Part shown: positions 10,328-19,429 of the stretch, one piece after another | How the letters are laid out: the number at the start of each line of letters is the position of its first letter | Position numbering within the stretch: the first letter of the stretch is position 1 | Translations under genes and position numbers: made by a program | The notes under the pieces: generated by a model | Databases searched by the model: none | Told to the model about the DNA's origin: nothing | Seen by the model: only the letters and a program-made list of their open reading frames with translations | Assembly (NCBI GenBank): GCA_964036045.1 | Contig: OZ038378.1 | Span: 146,161,767-146,225,766 of the forward strand | Origin: Eutreptiella sp. 'Long Island Sound 2002' | Taxonomy: Eukaryota; Euglenozoa; Euglenophyceae; Eutreptiales; Eutreptiaceae | Length of the DNA: 64,000 bases | Direction: 5' to 3'

Positions 10328-12076
10328 ATGCCACCTAAGCGTCCCTTTTCCTTGTTGGGAACACGGCGCCAGCGCGCAACCCGGATTGAGCATCTGGAGG
10401 CCGCGGTGGCGGCCTCCCTATGTGAGGAATATCGGGCCGAGCTGCAACCCGATGGTAGCATACTGCTAGTCCCTGAGGACTATAGCCGGCCCACGGACAC
10501 CAATCCCGACATCAAGTCGGAGGCCTTGCGCGTGCTGTGGCGGATGCGTAGTTCACAGATGTCGCGCCGCGACATGGCCTACCTGCTGCCCGACCTGCAC
10601 AGCACCGTTAGCTGGGCCGACGTGGCCCCGTGGCTGAAGCACCTCAGCCAACCTGCTACCCGGCGGGTTTGTATCCTTGAGGGGGAGTATGAGATGCAAG
10701 GGGCGTACTACAATATTGCTGAGCGGCTAGCCCTGCTCTATGAAGCGCGTGCCGTACGCACACCGGAAGCCTTGCAACCGGGCGCGCAGCGCAACACCTG
10801 GGTGACCATTGGCGTTGACGGCACCAACCGGTGGAATCGGGCCTACGTGCACTGTGCAGTGGCTGCACCGGGTTATGGGCCCACACAGCTTGCTAGCTGG
10901 TGGCTGTTCGAGGGTAGCGAGATGTGGGCCACGGTGTACAGCATGCAATTGGAGTGTGACTTCGATACGCAGCTCCGCGCTGCTACGGCCCTGCAACTGC
11001 CGCATGCGGATGGGGTGGCGCGCAGCCCCCTATTCTTCGTCCGGGCCGATGGCAAGGCCCACATCATGCTGGCCGGCGGGGACGGCTTCACCAAGAAGAG
11101 CCCCGGGGCCATGGTGTGCCACTGCTGCGGGGCAAACCGTGAAACGGTTTTGCGCAAGTTCGGGGGACAAGAGGTTGCCCTGGAAGGAATCAAGGGACAT
11201 GTACGGCTGACCGGGGTGTTTCGTGACATCCCGGCGGACCGCCGCATTCTTGACTTCGGTGCGCATGGAGTCATGCGTGTTGCCATTGCGGGGGTCAATG
11301 GAATTGTGCGGGGGCTGGTGACCCATGGAGGGGTATCGAGGAAGAGTGCGGCCACCATGGTGCAAGGGGTTGTAAACGGGGCACGGAAAGTGGCCCGCAC
11401 GGTGCGGCCTGGAAAGTGGGGGGCGGACAAGGCAAATGCCAAAGGACAAGTGCGCATGGAGTTGGGGGCTGCTGCGCACTTTGTCAAGGCCCGGCTGTGG
11501 GGCCCACTGTTGCAGCTGGTTGCACCGGTGATTGGGAACCATCAAGTGGGGGGCAGGCCATGGGTTGATGTGTGCACGGAGTGGTGGGAGGCGTTTGCGG
11601 CCATGGCCGAGGTGGCCTGGAAGGACGACTTTCTGAGTGGTGCAGAGCAACGTGCCTTGCTGCAACGCCAACGGACCATGGGGGCAAGGCACCTTGACCT
11701 GGGATGGGGGAAGACCTTGTGGACGCACATGTGGGTTGACCACATGTATGCGTATGTTGCACGGTGGGGGACCATTGCAAGGTTTAGTTGCTTTGCATTG
11801 GAGGGCAGCCATGTGCGACTGAAACGGTTGCTTAGGAATAGTGGGGGGGTTAGCTTGCTGAACGATAGGTCCGGCTTGCAGTGTGTGGTGGATAACCACA
11901 CACTAGATGATAACCTCCGCAAGGAAGGTTGGGAGGTGGAGAGTAGGGCCGTGACCAAGCAAAGGGGGTTCCAACGACGGTGCATGACTTGGTCATGTGC
12001 CCGGCGGGAGAGGAAGGGGAGAGAGAACATGGTGAGGAGGATTGTGGAACGTGCATTGCGACAAAGGACCAAGTAA
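10328..12076 (+). CDS. Candidate DDE/RNase-H-like transposase of the three-gene element
   Basis: The ATG at 10,328 follows a likely 5' splice acceptor and gives 582 residues. A basic N terminus (MPPKRPFSLLGTRRQR) is followed by a helical part. The central section has features expected of an RNase-H fold. TIGVDGTNRW (Asp164) sits at the end of a beta-strand-like run, FFVRADGKAHIM (Asp241) follows a second one, and GGDGF (Asp252) a few residues later. A CHCCG cluster lies at 264-268. FALEGSHVRLKRLLRN supplies Glu492, followed by an HTLDDNLRKEGW segment. Asp164, Asp241 or 252, and Glu492 are my candidate catalytic triad for strand cutting and transfer at the terminal repeats. The C terminus is strongly basic. 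The frame is intact. I cannot assign it to a named transposase superfamily from sequence alone. Some other nuclease with the same fold is possible. Confidence 0.65.
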   Translation: MPPKRPFSLLGTRRQRATRIEHLEAAVAASLCEEYRAELQPDGSILLVPEDYSRPTDTNPDIKSEALRVLWRMRSSQMSRRDMAYLLPDLHSTVSWADVAPWLKHLSQPATRRVCILEGEYEMQGAYYNIAERLALLYEARAVRTPEALQPGAQRNTWVTIGVDGTNRWNRAYVHCAVAAPGYGPTQLASWWLFEGSEMWATVYSMQLECDFDTQLRAATALQLPHADGVARSPLFFVRADGKAHIMLAGGDGFTKKSPGAMVCHCCGANRETVLRKFGGQEVALEGIKGHVRLTGVFRDIPADRRILDFGAHGVMRVAIAGVNGIVRGLVTHGGVSRKSAATMVQGVVNGARKVARTVRPGKWGADKANAKGQVRMELGAAAHFVKARLWGPLLQLVAPVIGNHQVGGRPWVDVCTEWWEAFAAMAEVAWKDDFLSGAEQRALLQRQRTMGARHLDLGWGKTLWTHMWVDHMYAYVARWGTIARFSCFALEGSHVRLKRLLRNSGGVSLLNDRSGLQCVVDNHTLDDNLRKEGWEVESRAVTKQRGFQRRCMTWSCARRERKGRENMVRRIVERALRQRTK

Positions 12077-12120
12077 GTGCTTATGATGGATGATTTGTGC
12101 CCGTGCATGTTAAGTGAGCC

Positions 12121-12304
12121 CTGAGTGAGCCCCCAATTAGCTCTCACTGAGCGCTCACTGAGCGCTCACTGAGCCATTTGGCGCGCTCACTGAGCGCTCA
12201 GTGAGCCCTCAGTGAGCGCCCAGTGAGCCGGCTCAGTGACGGCTCAGTGACGGCTCAGTCGGGGTGCTCGGTCAACTGAGCCGTCGAAAAAAAGAAACCC
12301 CCCC
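12121..12304 (-). repeat. Right terminal inverted repeat of the 7.7-kb element
   Basis: This arm runs from CTGAGTGAGCCCCCAATTAG to GTCGAAAAAAAGAAAC followed by C7. It is the reverse complement of 4,643-4,816 apart from small differences, including one extra word. It begins about 45 bases after the stop codon of gene 3. Confidence 0.85.
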
Positions 12305-13220
12305 GGTGAAATCCTCTTGGCCTAGGGATTGGTATCCCTTTGGGGACATTCCAAAACCCCAACCCACCCCCGAAAGCCACAAGTTTTCATATGAAACCCC
12401 TTGAAAAACACCACTTAGCCCCAAATGAGCCGTTTTAGCCCCAAATGAGCCCCAACTTCACAGTTCCAAGTGAGCCGCAGGTACAAAGGTAAGAGGACAG
12501 CTGCAGGAGGACAGCAGGGCCAAAAGAAAAAAACGAACCAAAGGAAAGGACGCTCAGTATGAGCGACAGGATTGATCCGAGCCACAGACATTCTGGATGA
12601 CTGCCCAGCGCCCCCAGCACGCAGACGAAATTCGACCTCAAACGCAGGAGAAACAAAAAAAGCAGGCCACTAGACGCATCAGGGATGAAGTAACCACTTG
12701 CAAGAGCTACACTGAAGTTCTAAAATTTGACGGGAACAACACATAGTGTTGCTCGCACAAGGACATTGTTGTTGGCGCGAGCCAAAAGCAGTGACTGTTG
12801 GTCCTGAATGCACTAGTCGTCAAATGATTCCCCAACCTCCACCTCCAGAGCACAAGAAGGGATAAACATGGGTGGCAGCACAGGAATCAGTATCCCTAAA
12901 ATACCATCCCCAGCCCCAAAGGACAGAAACAACTTGATATTAAAAGGAACCGCCAAATTCAACGGTTCCAAAAGTTGCAGAAACATTACCTATTGTTGCT
13001 CTGACAGGGGGGAGGGGGGTAGTGTTCAATCTGTGCAAACGGAAGCCCCAGGACATGTTGGCGATGGATACCAAGCGATGGGCATGGGCTGCCCGCTGTG
13101 CAGCTGCGGCAAGTGGTGTTCCTCTTTGTAGGATCTTGTTTTGACCGGCGCTTGTGGGCATACATTCGGATGCGCCAGCGATGCCTCGAGGAAAGTGTAG
13201 CTCGATTGCAGAAAAAAGCT
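12305..13220. other. Right flank of the element; no gene
   Basis: The stretch 12,415-12,487 contains two AGCCCCAAATGAGCC words and GTGAAGTTGGGGCTCATTT in inverse orientation, then TGTACCTGCGGCTCACT in inverse orientation. The same blocks appear directly at 4,471-4,540 on the left side of the element. No coding sequence is recognised beyond this. Confidence 0.45.
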
Positions 13221-13224
13221 TAAG

Positions 13225-13385
13225 TTGCTTTTTTTTTGGCGTAAGTCGCATAACTTTTTTTTGGCATAGTCGTGTTTTTTGTTTCCGACCAAAACTTTTT
13301 TTTTGTTGGGTAGGTTGCGTAACCTTTTTTTGTGGCGTACGTCCCGTTGGAAAAAAAAACCTTTTTCAGAAAAAAAAGAGAAAAA
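13225..13385. repeat. T-rich GGCGTAAGTCGC minisatellite, short array
   Basis: Several degenerate copies of a 25-40 bp unit, a T7-T10 run followed by GGCGTAAGTCGCATAA or a variant. The same family recurs at 14,975-15,250 and 32,540-32,760. Confidence 0.6.
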
Positions 13386-14689
13386 AAGAAGATTACCCGG
13401 AGAAAACACAAGAATCACACAACAACAACCATTGCTACTAGAGGAGGTGAAGCATATAGCCCCCATGGACATTTTGGGTACCTCCGGCAAGGGTAAAGCA
13501 ATGTAGCCGTGGCGTGGAGGGTGGTTTTTATACTCATCGCCTGCGGATGGCCCAAAGAAAGAAATCATGTTGGAGCACACCCACTCATATCAGGTACTCA
13601 TCATGATTGCAAACAAAAAATGCAATTTGCCCTTCGGCCTTTGGCAAGCAACTATATTTTGCTATTGGTGCCACCAGCTGCCAAGCTAAAGCCAACGATA
13701 CCACTTGAGTTCGGTCACCTCGGGCCAACTACATTCTTTGCGTGCGACCATAATGGCGTGGAGCCAACTACAAGACATCGGCGGACACACGCTTGGAAAT
13801 CAAATTAGACGTTGTGTCTCATGACTTCGGCTTTGCACGCGGAGTGCCAGACTGCGCACAAGCGTCACGGATATCCTTCACACGGTACTTTTCTAGCTCT
13901 TCACTAAATTGTTGGTCGTTCACCAACCGATCCTCTAAGCCCTTTGAGTATGCCTCGGGGACCTTGAATCGCTTCCCACGAATGAGCACCTATGGACGGG
14001 CGTCTCACCTCTGGGAGGGTTAGAAGATTCGAAGCACTACGGGTTGTTGGGTGGACGTCAACATTGCCCTTCACTTACGGCCCATTAGGGGACACATCCC
14101 AGGAGTTGAAGGCTGGGGAGGCAGGAGATTCCTCAAATTTTGGCTCCAAGGAGGAGGAAGCATATTGCCCTTGAGTTGCGAAAGAGGATCCTCTTCATCA
14201 AAAAGGAGGGAGCAAGTAGAGGGGAGCGGGGACTCAGAGTTGGTGGATAGGGCAAGAGGAGATTCTACAGGCTTCTAGCAACTCACGTCATCCTCCCATC
14301 CATTGTCTAGGATGGTGCTGGGGACTCAGATGGAGCGATCCGCATTGATGATGCGCAATGCTTCCTCGATGAATCCTTTCAGAAAGGCGCCAGGATAACA
14401 TCAATGTCCTCGAGGCTTCCCTAATTGCCAACCAACTCCTCACAAAGATGCAACGATTCAAAGCCACATGACCAACCATCCTTTTGAAACCCCAAAGCCC
14501 GAGCATGTGTGGAAACACCATTCAACATTTGTGGGCACCGGCAAGCGCGTTGCCTGTGGTCATAGCAACTCTAGGTGGTGAGGTGGTGGTCGCGGACAGT
14601 ACATCACCTCTCCCCGCTTACACCACATGTGCAACACACAAGCCTTGGCCCAATTGCAATTTTTGAGCCGGAAGCTAAAACGACCAAAA

Positions 14690-14960
14690 GAGCCAATCAA
14701 GAGCCCCAACGCTTCAGAGCGGGGGACAAAATCAGAAGTGGCCTACAAGTGGGCAGATTGGCTACACAACCCAGGGGTCCCCAACATTGTAGAGCGGGGG
14801 ACAAAATCAGAAGTGGCCCGCTACTGGATAGCTTGGCTACATATCCCCTGCCGTCGGGGGGGTCCCCAACGCTTCAGGGCGGGGGACTAAGTCAGTAGTG
14901 GCCCACAAAATGGCAAACCGGCTACATAACTTGTGCCTTCTGGGGCGGTCCCCAACACTT
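14690..14960. repeat. Tandem array of a GGTCCCCAACGCTTC unit
   Basis: Four units of about 85 bp carry GTCCCCAACGCTTCAGAGCG, GGGGGACAAAATCAGAAGTGG and GGCTACATAACCCCTGCCGT with drift. Related degenerate units are found at 32,400-32,510, 33,040-33,130 and 35,216-35,480. Here, at 32.4 kb and at 35.2 kb a T-rich array follows directly. Confidence 0.65.
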
Positions 14961-14974
14961 CACAACGGGGGAGA

Positions 14975-15250
14975 GTTTTTTGCTTTTTTGGCGTAAGTCG
15001 CGTATTTTTTTAAAGCATAAATCGTGTATTTTTTTTAAAAGCGTAGGTGGTATTTTTTTTTGGCGTAGGTCACGTAACTAAATAGCGTAAGTTGCGCAGT
15101 TTTTTGTTTAAAAAGTGTAATTCGCATATTTTTTAAACAAGCGTTAGTGGCGTGATTTTTTTTAGGCGTGGTCACGTCACAAAAAAAGTGTGAGTCAGAT
15201 GTCATACATTTTGAAGTTTTTTTTTTCCACACTCAACTTACGCCAAAAGA
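14975..15250. repeat. T-rich GGCGTAAGTCGCGTA minisatellite
   Basis: About nine degenerate units consist of a T or A run plus GGCGTAAGTCGCGTATTTTT or a near variant such as GCGTAGGTCACGTAAC. It abuts the GGTCCCC array on its left. No coding role. Confidence 0.65.
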
Positions 15251-15960
15251 AATAAACAGCTTGCGCCAAAAAAGGCAAAACAAGCGACTTGCGCGCGCCT
15301 AACACGCGATGCCTCATGCCCAAGGTGGTTGTTTGCCACTCCAACTGTTTGTCCAGTGGTTTTGGGTGGGGCCTTGGGTTTCCTCATCAAGTGGCTTGAA
15401 CACCAAGACGCCCTGTGCCAAACGGAAACCCTTCGGTGGGTTGCCGTTGGGGCCATGCGGTCCGGTTTGAGGGCACCAGCATGGCCCCGGCCTTGTGCCA
15501 AACTGACTCCGAGCGGGGGGCTGGGGGGAGGTTACGCAGATTACGGGCTAGAGGGGCAGCAAGAGGAGAGCGCCGAGGAAAGGTGTGGGCAATACGATCC
15601 CCCCGATTGTGACAGGGCGCAGGGGCAGTCTTCCGTCGCAGATCTGGTCCAGGCACTCGAGGTCAAGAAGACGAGCTGGTCAAGGCTTTTAGTGTCGTTG
15701 CGGGGGCAAAACCTCTGCCGGATGGCAGATGTTGAGCAACAGGACGGAAAAGCGGCTCGCAGTACCCTCCCCGCCGCATGTCCACTCCCCCCCCCCGGGA
15801 AGATGCGCCCCCCCACCCACCCCCCTGTGGACGGTTGCCTGGTGACACCCCCCCACCCCACCCCTTGGGGCACCGTGCGACGCTCATGAGTGATGCGGCG
15901 ATATGTATCACCACGCTCTGAATAGCCAACAACCTACGCAAGACGAGGTGCCTCTGTAGA
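15251..15960 (+). other. GC-rich block, possible exon
   Basis: A plus-strand open stretch at 15,329-15,889 contains a charged segment (QQEESAEERCGQYDPPDCD, then VADLVQALEVKKTSWSRLLV) that could be an exon. The opposite strand is open too, the sequence before it is internally repetitive, and C runs follow it at about 15,787-15,860. I do not recognise a product. Confidence 0.25.
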
Positions 15961-16049
15961 GCGGATGTATATCACGCTCATCCCAGGGGTAAACATCATT
16001 GTGCTATCAGGTTCCATCTCCGAGAAGGTGATTCAAAGTGTCCTGTCAA

Positions 16050-17246
16050 AGTACAGGGGATACAAGTAGCAGTGCCTCATAACACGCTGACCCGCGACAA
16101 CACACTGACAAAATTTCGGGGTTGACCAAGTGACGGTCCCCCCCACCCCCTGGGGAAGGACAGGGGGGGGGGAGGACAGGGGGGGGGGGGGGTACGTCGA
16201 ACCTGGGTACTTCTCCGTCGGCGGTGGACAGCAGTGCAGGTAGGGAACAGAGCACAGGGGTCAAGGGGACTGGACCTGCATAGGTTTGGAAGCAAACAAA
16301 GTGAAACAGGACAAGTGTGGGACCAGTGTTGAAATGAGAGGACACTGGGGTACATGTTCAATGGTTTGGGCCCACATTTGGCCAACATTCACACGGCCTG
16401 TGCTTGTGCAAAGGTGAGGCAGTGCACCAGGCAGCACGGGAGGAGCACGTCCCTGTCCATCCTATTCCTGACTCTTTTCAGCGCCACGTGGTGAAGACGG
16501 TTCATCAACTCAAAATCACTCGGACCAATCAACACCGGATGGCCCACTCCAATGCACGTCAATCCTGACAACGGCAGGCGGGTACACACCCAGCACTTGA
16601 ATGCCCCGCAATGCGGTGTTCAATCAAGGCCGGTTGGTGGCCATGCAGCAGTGACCAGTGCCACGTCCTCTGTGTCCCCCGCTTTGCTGGTTGAGCTCAG
16701 TTCTGGGGGCAGTTCTGGGGGCGGGGCATGTGTCAGTGGGGGGGGGGGGGGGGAGGCGCATGCAGTGGAACACCTCCTGCGCACAACGGCTGCATTCCGC
16801 CCCCGTGGTGCCCACTCCCCTGCCAGGGCTGACAGACTCCTTGTAGACCTCGATGGCCGGAGAGTGCCTCCCACCACTGATGCATAATGCCGGAGATTTC
16901 CGGAGTGCCAAGTGCTATGGTGCGATGTGGATGGCATTCCGTAAACCCAAATATCTCCAAAGACCCTGAGCACGGTCGAGACAGCTTGTGAAGACCATGA
17001 TGCCCCACGCGCTGCCTGTTTGTGTCCTTTGCCAGATCCCACTAAAGCGTTCATTGTAGGAGTGAAAATGCAAAACAGGTTTTCCCTCAAACGCTCTCGG
17101 ACTGTTTGGGTCACCAAAATGAGACTTTTTGAACCCTGAGAACCCAATGTTGACGGTATGCCTCCCTCGAAAAACCCCAGAGTGGCCTGAAAGGGCGCCA
17201 GGCACGCTACGCACTGTGGGAGCCGTCCATGGCAGAGGTCAGACAC
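16050..17246 (-). pseudogene. Unrecognised minus-strand coding relic
   Basis: Three minus-strand pieces look protein-like, but in different frames and with stops between them: one at 16,915-17,214 (contains NIGFSGFKKSHFGDPNSP and HFHSYNERFSGIWQR), one at 16,389-16,589 (GHPVLIGPSDFELMNRLHHV), and its in-frame continuation past a TGA to about 16,250 (LAKCGPKPLNMYPSVLSF). Their aromatic content and shared strand suggest one decayed gene, possibly from a mobile element. No domain is identifiable. G and C runs at 16,160-16,192 and 16,739-16,753 interrupt the block. Confidence 0.3.
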
Positions 17247-17634
17247 AAGGGGTCACCCGGGGCTCAGAACATGTGCAGTAAAGAATCTGTTCCAAAAGTC
17301 ACAGGGGTTACACATCAGTGCGTCGGGCAACAGTTGGGACGTGGGGAGCGAGGCCCGATGGCCTCGGGGGCTCAAAGTGGTCAGGTTGCAACGTCCGCAT
17401 TGGGGTCAGGCCACGCCGGCCGCACCACGGCGCACACCGGCGACTGTTGATCCAACACAAGTGCACCCACAGTCCACCACACGCTTGACTTGTGCCTTCG
17501 AGCCCGGCCCTCCACCTCTGGCCCACGGTTGTCTGTGAAGGGGTCGGTCACGGAGTAGTACAGAGGAGGGGCGGATCCGGGGACCCCCAACAGGGCGCCG
17601 TCCCCGCAGATCAAGTGCAGGAGCCCGTGCACTG

Positions 17635-19418
17635 TCATGCGTCCTCGGGCTCGTCCTCGTGGTACTCCTCCCCGCGCTCGGCCAAGTCCTCTCGGGTCAA
17701 GAAGAAGGAGGACTTCTTCTTGCCCACGCTGGTGGGCTTGTAGCGGTCCTGGGGGATGCCCAGGTGCTGCGACGGAGGGGCCGCGGGGGCCTGCGACGTG
17801 TCGTACGCGTAGTACGTGCCCGTGGCGACGCGGCCCCAGTTCGGATCCTTGTTGGACGGTGCTGTGCGGGGGCAGACCAGGGATGTGTTGGGAGGGGGGT
17901 GTGACCTAATTAAAAAACAGACAAATGCAAACCAGAGGTAATGCATGTGTTGGGAGGGGGGTGTGACCTAATTAAAAAACAGACAAATGCAAACCAGAGG
18001 TAATGCATGTGTTGGGAGGGGGGGGGGGATACCCCACCCCCCTTCCAGGGCGCCCAGCCTATGCCTAGCCACTGTCCCCCTGACGCCAAGTGCCAGCTTC
18101 AACGGCATTTGTAACCGACAGTAACCGCCCCTAACCGCTTTGCCATCTCCTCCAAGCGCCCATCTAACCGCCTCTGGGGCCACCTCTGAGGTCCCTTCCC
18201 TTCTAATGCATCCCTGGGGCAGACAGGGTGGGTGGCAGGCCGTCCGCACCGGGGCACGATGGGGGCGGCCGAACCCTCAAACGTGCAGTAGGATGCTTCC
18301 GCTTCGATGAACTTGGTCACGTTTTGCGGAGGCGTACCTCCAGACGGTGTGTTGGTGTGGGGCAGTGCGTAAGTGGGCAGAGGCCGCATTGGGGAGGGCA
18401 ACCAGCAGGACCAGGTGCACTCTTGGGGGTATCCGTGGTGGGTAACTTGGGCTCTGCAGCAAATCCAGATCCGAGCCCTTGCCTTCGGTGGGGCCTCCTT
18501 GGGATTGAGGTCAGGTACCTTCTCTCTCACAGCCCTCCGGTGCTGTGTGGCAGTGGGGGGGTACTTCAGAGGGCATTGGCGTGGGTGCCAACAATGGGTT
18601 GGAAGGTTCTGAGGTCCCTGACACCCCCGAGGGACATGGCCTCCTCACCTGTCTGACCCCAGTACTCCTGTCCAAAGCGGGGTCTATGCCCGTACGCCCG
18701 TACACGTGGTGCGGTGCGAATCCTGCGGTTGGGAGGAGGAGCATTGCTGGACCTCCAAAGGCAGCAACCCCCATTTGTTTGCCAATACCCAAAGGGGGTT
18801 CTCCCCCACTGTGCCAGGGGGCAGGTAGAGGGCAGGGGTCCACAGGCACAGCGGTGTGCCCAGATGTGTTCATATACCAGCAGACCACCGCCCTGTGAGA
18901 GGCACCCCCACCATCGCGGTGTGCACAGGGGCCCCTCCCCCAGCCCCACCCCCCAAATGGCGCAGCTGCACATCCGCCCCTTACAGCAAGGAACGCTTTT
19001 TAGTAGCCACAACAAACACGGTCAGAGGTGCACCAAACCTCAGGTACACACATTGATCAGTCTGTTAGCCAAGCACACAACATCTTCCGATCATTCCGAC
19101 TGCAAAAAGTATGGTCAGAAGAAACACAAAAAGACGGGGGCCATGGGCCCTGGCAAGGGCAGGTCTGTACAAGTGGGGAAGCGATCCCTTGAGTGGGGTT
19201 GGGTCCCAAATCACCTCCCCACCCTCCCAATAATGGCCTGATTGGCGTAGAGAACGAGGGAACGGGAGTATGCACACAGCAGACCATTGATATCCGGAGC
19301 GAGTGCATTGGTAGAGGCATCTGGGCCAACGATCACTGTTGACACCCCCGAGTCCTCATTCGTGACCACCAGGCCCATATCTGTAGATCCAGCATCAGCC
19401 ATGCGTGGCGGGAAACGT
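17635..19418 (-). CDS. Probable multi-exon host gene, product unknown
   Basis: Several GC-rich minus-strand blocks have clean splice borders. Exon 19,418 to about 19,220 starts after TGTCTTTTCCAG and encodes MADAGSTDMGLVVTNEDSG and DINGLLCAYSRSLVLYANQA. Exon 18,722-18,649 starts after CTCCCAACCGCAG, encodes YGHRPRFGQEYWGQT and ends at CAG|GTGAGG. A block at about 18,480-18,240 encodes NVTKFIEAEASYCTFEGSA and reaches CCCCG|GTGCGG. The last exon, 17,861-17,635, starts after GCCCCCGCACAG, encodes NWGRVATGTYYAYD and LGIPQDRYKP, and ends in an acidic tail with a stop codon. Codon bias, splice signals and a sensible C terminus make a real gene likely. I did not prove that exon phases join, and I do not recognise the product. 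Confidence 0.5.
17884..18031 (+). repeat. Perfect 62-bp tandem duplication plus partial third copy
   Basis: The unit starting TGTGTTGGGAGGGGGGTGTG begins at 17,884 and 17,946 with no differences seen, and a third start at 18,008 is truncated into a G run. Identity implies a recent duplication. It lies in a putative intron. Confidence 0.85.
18022..18215 (-). repeat. Dispersed repeat, copy 1
   Basis: On the minus strand this reads GCATTAGAAGGGAAGGGACC, then GCAAAGCGGTTAGGGGCGGT, then GTTGAAGCTGGCACTTGGCG, and ends at GGCTGGGCGCCCTGGAAGGG. A plus-strand copy lies at 53,983-54,155 with the same order and roughly 85-90 percent identity by eye. The length and internal CGGTTACTGTCGGTTACAA hint at a short interspersed element. 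Confidence 0.7.
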
Positions 19419-19429
19419 CTGGAAAAGAC

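Larger units (their letters stand above)
4643..12304 (+). mobile_element. 7.7-kb three-gene DNA element with long terminal inverted repeats
   Basis: The element starts with a G run followed by a T run and GCGACGGCTC, and ends with the reverse complement of the same plan. Its two ends match as inverted repeats for about 175-185 bp. Between them lie three genes on the plus strand: a 2OG/Fe(II) dioxygenase, a coiled-coil protein, and a candidate transposase. Arrays of the CTCAGTGAGCG word also sit between genes 1 and 2 and between genes 2 and 3. Base composition is clearly more GC-rich than the flanks. I could not find a convincing target-site duplication. Short similar inverted segments outside the ends (near 4,471 and 12,487) suggest the true limits may be wider. 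I do not recognise the family. TET/JBP-like dioxygenases are known to travel with KDZ transposons in fungi and algae, but the transposase here does not clearly look like KDZ. Confidence 0.75.

Noticed and set aside
10328-12076. Assignment of the third element gene to the KDZ transposase family
   Set aside because: The oxygenase partner makes it tempting, but I cannot see the KDZ sequence hallmarks; left as an unassigned DDE-like candidate.
13225-15250. Possible CRISPR-like spaced repeats
   Set aside because: Repeat units are degenerate, spacing is irregular, and the setting is eukaryotic; these are minisatellites.
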